Origin: Methylolobus aquaticus | Lineage (GTDB): Bacteria; Pseudomonadota; Gammaproteobacteria; Methylococcales; Methylococcaceae | Direction of reading: 5' to 3' | Assembly (NCBI GenBank): GCA_004168015.1 | Contig: SEYW01000005.1 | Span: 124,001 to 188,000, forward strand | Length of the DNA stretch: 64,000 nt | In this document: positions 35,576-43,430 of the stretch, in pieces | Position numbering within the stretch: position 1 is the stretch's first letter | Layout of the letters: every line of letters starts with the position of its first letter | Translations under genes and position numbers: made by a program | The notes under the pieces: model-generated | Told to the model about the DNA's origin: nothing | Databases searched by the model: none | Seen by the model: the letters and a program-made list of their open reading frames with translations, nothing else

Positions 35576-36786
35576 CGGCTCGTTCTCGCCGGGCCGCAGC
35601 CGCGAGTCCGGTCACCCGTCACCGCTATTTCGGGTGGAAACTCGTAGTCGCGGGCCTCGGGCTCCTGGGTGTTGCCGGGTGTGTACTGGGTCCGGATCCG
35701 GCCGGCTTTGACGAAGAGGTCGAGAGCTTCACGGCCCAAGGTGGCTATCGCCCGGAGCGAACCCTCGCCACCACCACGCTGCGCGAGGTCTGGCAGCACG
35801 ATCGGACGGAACTCGACATCGTTTATACCGTTCCGGACGAAGCCGGGCGGTTCCCATTGGTGCTGTACTTCCCCGGGCTCGGAGAGGATGCTGCGGCCGG
35901 CGCATCGTGGCGGCTCGCGTGGGCCGCGGCCGGCTATGCGGTGCTGTCCGCACAACCCGCGTCGCTGGTGCATGCGATCGGCAGCGCGGAGCCGCTCAAT
36001 GCCGGTGACCTGCGCGCGCTCGCCCGCCGGCAATTCGCCTCCTCGGCGCTGCGGCGACGCGTGGAACATGCCGTCTGGGCAGTGGCTGAGTTGCAGCGCC
36101 GCGCCCGGACGGAGCTGCCTTACGCGCGTGCCGATGCAGCCCATCTGGCCGTGGCCGGGTTCGATCTGGGCGCGCAGACCGCCGCCGCGCTGTCCGGCGA
36201 GGTGGGCGATGAGGCCGTCGCAGCGGCAATGACGCCGCAGGCCGCGATTCTGCTGAGCCCCTACGTGAGCCTGGCCAGCGGGCAGCCGGGAGCCGGATTC
36301 GCGAGTGTCAGGCTACCTTTGGTCGCCGTGACCGCGACCGAGGACGACGATCCCTATGGCCTTGCCTTCGCCTCGCTGCGTCAGGCCGCCTGGAACGCGT
36401 TGCCGGGTGGCGAGCAGTTCGGACTCGTGCTGCAAGGCGGAAGCCATCTGCTGCTGTCGGGTGCGGACGCCGACCAGTACCTGCAACGACGCTCCCGCGC
36501 CCGGGAGACCGCCATGGGGGCCGGCGAGCCCCCCGGTATGTCGGGTGGTCAGGGCGCCATGCTCGTGCCGTCTTCGGGATTCGGCGGCGGAGGTCCGGGT
36601 ATGGGCACGGACTTCGGCCTGCCCCGCCGCAATCCCAAGGCGGACGCGCGGCAGGTCGCCGCCGTCCGCAGTGTGACCACGGCCTTCCTCGACGCCACGC
36701 TGCGAAATTCCAGCGAGGCGCGCCGCTGGCTGGAGAACAGTGCCCGCTCCTGGCTCGGACAACTGGCCACGCTGAAGCGCAAATGA
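35572..36786 (+). CDS. alpha/beta-hydrolase-fold lipoprotein with Asp at the nucleophile position
   Basis: 404 residues starting at ATG 35572, overlapping the regulator stop (ATGA). The N-terminus has a lipobox (GLLGVAGC, C37), so an outer- or inner-membrane lipoprotein is expected. The core resembles dienelactone-hydrolase/PAF-acetylhydrolase-like proteins: LVLYFPGLGED (oxyanion region, 97-106), nucleophile elbow AVAGFDLGAQTA (194-204) and a late GGSHLLL with H292. At the elbow the usual G-x-S-x-G reads G-F-D-L-G with D198 in place of Ser. A Gly-rich insertion (about 320-345) follows. The Asp may be a real nucleophile or the protein may be inactive. Its coupling to the two-component genes suggests an envelope-stress role. 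Confidence 0.8.
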   Translation: MTARSRRAAAASPVTRHRYFGWKLVVAGLGLLGVAGCVLGPDPAGFDEEVESFTAQGGYRPERTLATTTLREVWQHDRTELDIVYTVPDEAGRFPLVLYFPGLGEDAAAGASWRLAWAAAGYAVLSAQPASLVHAIGSAEPLNAGDLRALARRQFASSALRRRVEHAVWAVAELQRRARTELPYARADAAHLAVAGFDLGAQTAAALSGEVGDEAVAAAMTPQAAILLSPYVSLASGQPGAGFASVRLPLVAVTATEDDDPYGLAFASLRQAAWNALPGGEQFGLVLQGGSHLLLSGADADQYLQRRSRARETAMGAGEPPGMSGGQGAMLVPSSGFGGGGPGMGTDFGLPRRNPKADARQVAAVRSVTTAFLDATLRNSSEARRWLENSARSWLGQLATLKRK

Positions 36787-36897
36787 GCATTCCTGGCTGG
36801 CGCGTGGACGAACCGTCTATCCGAAGGTCGGGCGCTTCCACATGCGTTCCTGTGACCGAGAGCCGTGCCGCATCCAATCGTTCATGCCCCTCATGTT

Positions 36898-37000
36898 ACG
36901 GGAGGGGCCGGGGAGACGAGACACGCCGTGAAGACATCCGTGTAGGCTCGGCTGCGGGGTCCGTCCCGCAGACGATCCCGTCTCCCCGGTCCCATTCCCG
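36898..37000 (-). repeat. interspersed palindromic repeat, copy 2
   Basis: About 100 bp matching the core of copies 1 and 3, in the opposite orientation to copy 1: outer arms GGGAGGGGCCGGGGAGACGAGAC and GTCTCCCCGGTCCC flank the shared GCTGCGGG...CCCGCAG stem and CACGCCGTGAAG segment. This copy is the most diverged of the three. It sits inside the 5' part of an open frame that overlaps the hydrolase gene. Confidence 0.75.
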
Positions 37001-37067
37001 TTACCGATCGAGGGGCTGTTACCGGTTATGTGCCGAGCTGGGCGAATTTACGGGTTGGTGTGCGGCG

Positions 37068-37334
37068 TTGCTGCATCCCTTCTTGCCGGCAGTCCTGGTC
37101 AGTGTCGGCACCTTCCTGCTGCTGACCGTGCATGCCACGTGGGAGGCATCTGCTTGGGACGCGTTTCGTGGACGACATGATTGTCGCCCGGTCGCCTCGG
37201 CTGCCGCACCGGGCAGCTGGGCCCGCCCAGGTACGATGGTCGCCTTCCGGCCGGAAGAACCCGGCTGGACCGTCACCGTCGCGCCGCGAAAGACCGGCTA
37301 CCAGTGCGATGACGGCCAGATGCATTGGCGCTGA
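37068..37334 (+). CDS. small membrane-anchored or exported protein (start uncertain)
   Basis: About 88 residues if started at TTG 37068. A hydrophobic segment (FLPAVLVSVGTFLLLTV) is followed by WDAFRGRHDC, then GYQCDDGQMHWR at the end. Small exported proteins with a W...F..RH.C and a final W/Y.CDDG..YWR pattern are common in proteobacteria, so the C-terminal half is probably genuine. The frame is open back to an ATG at 36783 overlapping the hydrolase stop, but that extension reads through the repeat element and shows no signal peptide, so it is not trusted. Function unknown. Confidence 0.5.
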   Translation: MLHPFLPAVLVSVGTFLLLTVHATWEASAWDAFRGRHDCRPVASAAAPGSWARPGTMVAFRPEEPGWTVTVAPRKTGYQCDDGQMHWR

Positions 37335-37392
37335 GTCCGCTCAACGACCCGACCGGAGTCGTGCCGCCCGCTCGGAAACCGGCTGTTTTGTC

Positions 37393-39027
37393 CTATCTCA
37401 CGCTGATTCTGACGCTCGCCGACCGCGAGCCACCGCTCCCGGTGCAGGACAGGTTGTAGGTGGTGGATGAGCGCGGCGCGACCAAGCTTGAGCCGCTGAG
37501 CGGTTTGCTGCCCGACCAGCCGCTGCTCGCCGTGCAGGATGTCGCATTGGTGCTGGTCCAGCTGAGGGTCGCACTCTGCCCCCGCCTGATGCTGGTCGGG
37601 TTTGCCGTCAAGGTGACGGTCGGAGCGGGGATCCGCTCGAAGGTTCCGGCAATGGAGTGATTGGCGGTCACGTTCGTAAACGCGTAGGCCGTTAACGCTC
37701 CCACGTTGACACCGTCCACGATCACCGACGCGACGCGATATCCCGATCTTGGCACCAGTGTGAAGCTCTGGCTGGCCCCTTTCAGCACGGTAATGGTGCC
37801 GCTGGGAGAAATCGATCCATTGCTCCCGGCGGACGCGGTGATCGTATAGGTCTTCGGGGCTACGACGATGGTGACGGCAGCCGTGCCGGTGCCGCCGTCA
37901 CCGGTGCAGTTCAGTGTGAACGCCGACGTGGTGCTGGGCGAGACGGAGATTGATCCTGTGAGCTGGCTTGGTTCGATGCTCCATGGCCCTCCTGCCTCAC
38001 AGCGCGTGGTGTTGGTGGACGACCAGGTAAGCGTTACCGAGTCTCCATCGGTGATGTTCGTGGCCGATGCGGTCAGGCTGACGGTGGGCTCGGGTATCCG
38101 TTCAAAGCTCGCGACGATCAAGTGGTCGGCCGTGACGGTAGCAAACGAATAGGTGCTGACCGGGCCGACATCGGCACCGTCCACGATCACCGAGGCGATG
38201 CGGTATCCGGCGTTCGGGGTCAGGATGAAGTCCTGGCCTTTGTCTTTCTCGACGGCGATTTCGCCGCTGGGCGTGATCGACCCGTTGGCCCCGGCCGATG
38301 CAGTGATCGTGTAGGTCTTCGGCCCCACGACGATAGTGACCGCGGCCGTGCCGGTGCCGCCCTCCCCGGTGCAACTCAGCGTGTACGTGGACGTGGTGTC
38401 GGGTGACACCGACAAAGCCCCGGTGAGCTGGCTTGGCGCTATGCTCCACGGGCCTCCCGCCTCGCAGCGCGTGGCGTCGGTAGACGACCAGGTCAACGTC
38501 GCCGCCTCTCCATTGGTGATGTTCGTGGCCGATGCGGTCAGATTGACGGTGGGCTCGGGTATCCGCTCGAAGCTCGCGACGATGGAATGGTCGGCCGTGA
38601 CGGACGCGAAGGAATAGCTGCTGACCGGGCCGACATCGGTACCGTCCACGACCACCGAGGCGATTCGGTATCCGGCGTTCGGTGTGAGGGTGAACGCCTG
38701 GCTCTTGCCCTTTTCCACGGCCACCTCGCCGCTCGGCGTGATCGATCCATTGGTCCCCGCCGATGCGGTGATCGTGTAGGTTTTCGGCTTGACGACGATG
38801 GTGACGGCGGCCGTGGCGCTGCCGCCTTCGCCGGTGCACGTCAGGGAGTAATCCGCGTTCGTGCTGGGCGAAACCGACTGCGAGCCGGATAACTGGCCTG
38901 GGTCGATAGTCCACGGGCCTCCCGCCTCGCAGCGCGTGGCGTCGGTGGACGACCAGGTCAGCGTCGTCGGGTCGCCATCGGTGATGCTCGTGGCTGATGC
39001 GCTCAGGCTGGCCGTCGCCGGTGGGAT
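37393..39027 (-). repeat. 465-bp tandem coding repeats (three and a half units)
   Basis: Three units of 155 codons each plus one half unit inside the pectate-lyase-fold gene. The DNA itself is conserved between units (for example the ACGGTGGGCTCGGGTATCCG word recurs), suggesting recent duplication or gene conversion rather than old divergence. Confidence 0.85.
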
Positions 39028-41415
39028 CGGCTCGAAGCGTGCGGTCAGCGTGTGGTTATCCTGGACACCCCTGAAGGTGTAGCTGTCGGTGGGGGTGGCG
39101 CTGGTCTGGTCCACCTCGACGGCTGCTACCCGGTAACCCGGGTCAGGGGCGATCGTGAAAGTCTGGTCCGACCATTGATCGACCGTGACAGCATCCGGGA
39201 CGATCGTGCCATTGCTCCCGGATGCGGCGGAAATCTGGTACTTGGGGCCATGGCGTGCGGACCAGGCCGACCAGTTGAGGCTTCCTCGGGAATAGATTCC
39301 CAACTCCGCGTCGTGGTAGACGATATCGGATGGTGGCATCCCGGTTTCTTCGACCAAAGGTGCAGTGCTGCCGCCCCAGGCGGCGATCAGGGTCATCGCA
39401 AAATTGTTGCTGCCGTCCACCCGTATGTATGGAAGCGCAACCGTGCCGAAGTTGTATGCGTGCGACGACCCGATGAAGACATTCGTCGATCGGGTCAGCG
39501 AGAGGATGGGTCCGTTGGTCTCGGCCTTCATGCCGAAGGTGCGAACATTGGCACTGTCCGTGATCTCGATAAAAGGACTGGCCGGATGGGTTGACTGACT
39601 GCCGCCGTGTTCGGGATTTGCGCCGTAAATCGTGAAGGGCTGGGTGGTGCCGACGATGGAGAGCTTGCGGAAGTCGGGGTTCATCCACAGGGCGATGTCG
39701 CAGTCGCCGTCGGTTTCCACCCCATTGCCCGCCGCCTGCAGGGCTTCGTACCACGTGTACCAGCGTCCTCCCCCGTTGCCTTCGACGCGATAGATCTGCC
39801 GCGGCTGGTCTTCGCATTGGTAAGGCAGCGTCAGGGGTCTCATGCCGCGCATGACCGAGCGCTCGCCGACTCGCCAGCGCAATACGCCGATCTTCAGGCC
39901 CTTGGTGTTCCAGCGGCTTGTCCAGTTGGTCAGCAGGTACTCGATGCTGGTTTCCGCGGCCGCGTCGTTGACGGTGTCGATCACCCAGGCATTGTCAGTC
40001 AGGCTTCCCGTCCACGAGTCGGCCGCGTACACCGACGACTGTCCGAAGGGAACGCCGAACAGGTGCGTGTGGCTCTTGAGCAGTAGCGGTGCGGTGACCT
40101 GATAGGTTCCGGGAGGAACGAAGAGCCATTTTCCGGCATTGATTTGCCCCGGCTCGGTCGAGTCGATCGCGGCCTGCAGGGCGGATGTCGCGTCCGTCTG
40201 GCCCGTGCCATCGGCACGGAACGGCGCATCGGTGACGTAGACGACTCGGGGATCCAGCAGGTCGGGGGAGCCCGCCCAGAGGTGCCGGGCTATCAGATCG
40301 GACGGCGGGGGCGGCGCATCGTTGATGAGGCTGAGGTTGTCGTTACGGCTCTTCAGACCATCGATCAGGTTCCAGCTCGTCAAGCCGCTGGCGACCGTTA
40401 CCGGGCTGTAGGTATAGTTGTTGACGAGCGACCAGGTCGAAGGGCTCGCCGCGACGGATCCGTCGGGTCCGTTGCTGATGATGGATAGCGCCGACCGCAA
40501 GTAAACATTCCGCAGATCGACGATGCGCCGGGCGTTGTTGTCGATGGCGATGCCGGGAAAGGGGAGTTCGATCCGGCCGTCGTACAGCCCGACATGGCCG
40601 GCATCGCGGATCGTGCCGGCGGTCTGGATCGCGCTGCCACTGGCCGGCCTGATGTCGAAGCCAACGATCGCAAAGCTGCGCGAAGTCGTCTCCCAGATGG
40701 ACGCCGTCGTCTGATTCAAAAGGCGTATGCCATACAGCGACAGTCCGACGCCGGCCACCCGAAAGCCGTATTGCCCGCCGGTGATCTGGATGTTTCCGAC
40801 CGCGACACTGCGACCCGGAACGCCGGTGATACCGGCGTAGCCCCCGGTTGCATCGATGTTCACGTCCTCGAGAACGCTCTCCTGGGCCACGGCCATGTCG
40901 ATGCCGATGGCGCCCGGGTTGTTGCCCAAAACCAGGTCGATGTTCTTGATGACATGCCCGAATGCACACGCTTCACCCGCGGCATCGATCACGCCGTCAC
41001 CCGTCGTGTCCTTGCCGATGTGAAGTAAACGCTTGGGTGTCGCGGCTGTCCCGAAACCCGCCGCCGAGTCCTTCAGTACGATGCGCGGACGCGCGCCGTT
41101 TCGCCCACCGCCCCAGACCCGGTAGGAGCGGCGCTGCGGGTCGGCGCAGGGCGAGGGAGGTTGAACGCCGGCTAGGGTATCGGACACGTAGAGCACGGTG
41201 TTGGCGGGGAAATACAGGGTCTGATTGGCCTGGAACGCACTATTCATTGCATTCCTTATCCCGACGGTCGAATCTGCGGCAGGATCGTTGGGGTAGACAC
41301 CGGCGACGGTCGTCACGTCGAGAAACCCGGGTGGGAGGGCTCTTGCTGATTCGCTGGCTATGCCGTACTGGCAGCAGGAGACGAGCAGTAAGCAGACGGC
41401 AAAAGCACTCTTCAT
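37393..41415 (-). CDS. giant secreted pectate-lyase-fold protein with tandem C-terminal repeats
   Basis: 1340 residues with a signal peptide (about 1-21). The N-terminal 750 residues read as two pectate-lyase-3-type right-handed beta-helix segments: VYPNDPAADSTVGIRNAMNSAF and, later, APFRADGTGQTDATSALQAAID with WLFVPPGTYQV, the usual opening of this fold. From about 795 an InlB-type B-repeat (GSNGTI, PDPGYRVAAVEVD) leads into three near-identical 155-residue units, each an Ig-like half (TLTWSSTDATRCEAGGPW, LTCTGEGG) plus a B-repeat half (KTYTITASAG, NAGYRIASVVVDG, ITPSGEV). A last Ig-like half closes the protein. Likely an extracellular polysaccharide-binding or -degrading protein; catalytic residues were not identified. 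Confidence 0.82.
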   Translation of the reverse strand: MKSAFAVCLLLVSCCQYGIASESARALPPGFLDVTTVAGVYPNDPAADSTVGIRNAMNSAFQANQTLYFPANTVLYVSDTLAGVQPPSPCADPQRRSYRVWGGGRNGARPRIVLKDSAAGFGTAATPKRLLHIGKDTTGDGVIDAAGEACAFGHVIKNIDLVLGNNPGAIGIDMAVAQESVLEDVNIDATGGYAGITGVPGRSVAVGNIQITGGQYGFRVAGVGLSLYGIRLLNQTTASIWETTSRSFAIVGFDIRPASGSAIQTAGTIRDAGHVGLYDGRIELPFPGIAIDNNARRIVDLRNVYLRSALSIISNGPDGSVAASPSTWSLVNNYTYSPVTVASGLTSWNLIDGLKSRNDNLSLINDAPPPPSDLIARHLWAGSPDLLDPRVVYVTDAPFRADGTGQTDATSALQAAIDSTEPGQINAGKWLFVPPGTYQVTAPLLLKSHTHLFGVPFGQSSVYAADSWTGSLTDNAWVIDTVNDAAAETSIEYLLTNWTSRWNTKGLKIGVLRWRVGERSVMRGMRPLTLPYQCEDQPRQIYRVEGNGGGRWYTWYEALQAAGNGVETDGDCDIALWMNPDFRKLSIVGTTQPFTIYGANPEHGGSQSTHPASPFIEITDSANVRTFGMKAETNGPILSLTRSTNVFIGSSHAYNFGTVALPYIRVDGSNNFAMTLIAAWGGSTAPLVEETGMPPSDIVYHDAELGIYSRGSLNWSAWSARHGPKYQISAASGSNGTIVPDAVTVDQWSDQTFTIAPDPGYRVAAVEVDQTSATPTDSYTFRGVQDNHTLTARFEPIPPATASLSASATSITDGDPTTLTWSSTDATRCEAGGPWTIDPGQLSGSQSVSPSTNADYSLTCTGEGGSATAAVTIVVKPKTYTITASAGTNGSITPSGEVAVEKGKSQAFTLTPNAGYRIASVVVDGTDVGPVSSYSFASVTADHSIVASFERIPEPTVNLTASATNITNGEAATLTWSSTDATRCEAGGPWSIAPSQLTGALSVSPDTTSTYTLSCTGEGGTGTAAVTIVVGPKTYTITASAGANGSITPSGEIAVEKDKGQDFILTPNAGYRIASVIVDGADVGPVSTYSFATVTADHLIVASFERIPEPTVSLTASATNITDGDSVTLTWSSTNTTRCEAGGPWSIEPSQLTGSISVSPSTTSAFTLNCTGDGGTGTAAVTIVVAPKTYTITASAGSNGSISPSGTITVLKGASQSFTLVPRSGYRVASVIVDGVNVGALTAYAFTNVTANHSIAGTFERIPAPTVTLTANPTSIRRGQSATLSWTSTNATSCTASSGWSGSKPLSGSSLVAPRSSTTYNLSCTGSGGSRSASVRISVR

Positions 41416-41764
41416 GCGTATACCAATACGGGTTACATGTAGGGAATAGAGTATTTCCCTGCCAGGTACTGAGCCTATTGGCGAGGGAGGAGACGCGGTG
41501 TCGGCGCCTATCCATGGGTTAGTGGGCTTAGGTTTCCGGTGGCCTTGCCATCCTTTTGTCTAAGCCCGTGCTGTTGCTAGGCCCTTGTTTCAGAATCTGA
41601 AGAGGCTGGGGCAACTGACCGATATAGGTCAAACTATATCCAATTCGAACGGCGGCAACATCCGTAAAGTCACCTACACCGTTACCATTTTTGGTTCGAC
41701 CGGCGTACGCAATGTGAAATACCGCCGGGACTCATGACTTACGCCCGAAACCTGCAAGCCACGC
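41416..41764. other. divergent intergenic region
   Basis: About 350 bp, clearly more AT-rich than its surroundings, between the pectate-lyase-fold gene and clcA, which are divergently transcribed. It should contain both promoters. No known operator was recognised. Confidence 0.45.
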
Positions 41765-43141
41765 ATGCGACCGACCGACGAACATCGAACTCCCACGGCA
41801 TTGCAGCAGCAACGCCGTCGTTATTCGGCCGCCGACCTGCAGCGGCGGCGATTCATGCCCCGCGCCGTGTGGGTCGGCCTCTGTGCCGGGGTCGTCGCCG
41901 TTGCCTTCCACCTCGCGCTCGACTTCGCGGAAAGCGCCCGCGAGGCGTTCAGTGCCGCGGCCAAGGCTTATGGTCCCGCGGGCTTGCTGGCCATAGGCGC
42001 GCTGACGCTGATAGCCGTTGTTGCCGCGGTCTGGCTGGTTCGCCGGTTCTCGCCCGAAGCCGCCGGAAGCGGGATTCCGCATCTGAAGGCCGTGCTGCAG
42101 GGGGACCGTGAACTCAGAGCATTCCCCTTGCTCGTCGTCAAGTTTGTCAGTGGCGTAATCGGAATCGGCGCGGGATTGGCGCTCGGGCGGGAAGGCCCCA
42201 CGGTGCAGATGGGCGCGGCGGTGGGCAAGGGGCTCACCCCCTTGTCTGCCGCAGATGACGACGAGCGGCGGTTGTTCATCGCGGCCGGTGCCGCTGCCGG
42301 TTTGTCGGCAGCGTTCAATGCGCCGCTGTCTGGTCTGGTGTTCGTGCTGGAGGAACTGCAAGGCCGCACCGCGTCGTCCGGATTCTTCGTCGCGGCGATC
42401 GCCTGCCTCACGGCGGATATGGTGTGCCGGGTCACGCTCGGGCAGTTTCCCGTGTTCCGTTTGCCCCTGATGGCCACGCCGGCCTTGTCCCTGTTGCCGC
42501 TGTTTCTGTTGCTGGGAGTGCTCTGCGGTGTGCTGGGAGTCCTTTTCAACCAATGCCTGCTGTATTCGTCCCGCGTGCTGGGGGGGCGGTCCCGGCCGGC
42601 GGTGACCTTCCTGTGGTGGATGGTGTGGGCAGCGGTGACGGCTTACGTCGGCTGGCAGGCGCCCGAGGTGCTGGGCAGCGGGCAGCGCTTCGTCGGCGTC
42701 GTGCTGGACGGGAACACACTCGCGCTCGGTGCCATTCCGGCGTACTTCCTGCTGAGGTTCGCGCTGACGATCGGCAGTTACGGGACCGGGGTTGCGGGCG
42801 GGATTTTTTCACCCATCCTGGTGCTCGGTGCGCTTTCCGGTCTCGGGCTTGGGGACGCGGCGAATATCTGGTTCACCGGAGCGGATGCGGATCCGCGGGT
42901 ATTCGCCGTGGTCGGCATGGCGGCGTATTTCACCGGGGTGGTCAGAGCGCCTCTGACGGGAATCGTGCTGATCATCGAGATGACCGGCAACTATGGGCTG
43001 GTGCTGCCCCTGTTCGCCGCCTGCTTTGCCGCGCTGATGACGGCAGATGCGCTGCACGATCTGCCGATTTACGAGGCCTTGCTGGAGCGGGATCTGGCGC
43101 AGACGGTAAGGCGCCGCCCTGGTCGCCGGGCAAGCAAGTGA
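41765..43141 (+). CDS. clcA: ClC-family chloride/proton antiporter
   Basis: 458 residues with about ten hydrophobic helices. The three selectivity-filter motifs are present: GSGIPH at 101-106, GREGPT at 141-146 with gating E143, and GGIFSPILV near 340. EE at 196-197 (FVLEELQ) matches the internal proton glutamate of E. coli ClcA, so H+/Cl- exchange rather than a channel is expected. The Tyr of the inner gate probably lies in AAYFTGVVRAPLTG. It sits in the inner membrane and helps in acid resistance or ion balance in relatives. An ATG at 41765 is used; an upstream start would add nothing recognisable. The flanking genes are unrelated to it. Confidence 0.93.
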   Translation: MRPTDEHRTPTALQQQRRRYSAADLQRRRFMPRAVWVGLCAGVVAVAFHLALDFAESAREAFSAAAKAYGPAGLLAIGALTLIAVVAAVWLVRRFSPEAAGSGIPHLKAVLQGDRELRAFPLLVVKFVSGVIGIGAGLALGREGPTVQMGAAVGKGLTPLSAADDDERRLFIAAGAAAGLSAAFNAPLSGLVFVLEELQGRTASSGFFVAAIACLTADMVCRVTLGQFPVFRLPLMATPALSLLPLFLLLGVLCGVLGVLFNQCLLYSSRVLGGRSRPAVTFLWWMVWAAVTAYVGWQAPEVLGSGQRFVGVVLDGNTLALGAIPAYFLLRFALTIGSYGTGVAGGIFSPILVLGALSGLGLGDAANIWFTGADADPRVFAVVGMAAYFTGVVRAPLTGIVLIIEMTGNYGLVLPLFAACFAALMTADALHDLPIYEALLERDLAQTVRRRPGRRASK

Positions 43142-43269
43142 GGGCGGCTGAGCGCCGCCGCCAGCCCGGCAATGGGGTGTTGCGACGTGGGGGCCGTGAC
43201 GCGAGCGGCGGTCGGATTGTCCAACTGCCTGGCGTCACCGCTCCGCCCGAGGGGCAACTCTTCACCCCG

Positions 43270-43425
43270 CCTCCCCTAGCGGGAGCGGTCGGGGAGGCCG
43301 AGACACGCCGTGAATCCGTCCCCGGAGGCTCGGCTGCGGGTTCCCTCCCGCAGACGGTCTCGCCCTCCCCGCTTGCTCCCACTGCCCAACAAGGCAGCAG
43401 GGTGAATGGTTACGCCCGGGGCGCT
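43270..43425 (-). repeat. interspersed palindromic repeat, copy 3
   Basis: About 155 bp, the longest match to copy 1 (25773-25912) read on the opposite strand: both begin at the GCCCCGAGCGTAACCATTCACCC-like edge and share the GAGACCGTCTGCGGGAGG word and GGACGGATTCACGGCGTGTC word. It fills the gap between the convergent clcA and RTX genes. Confidence 0.85.
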
Positions 43426-43430
43426 ACCGG

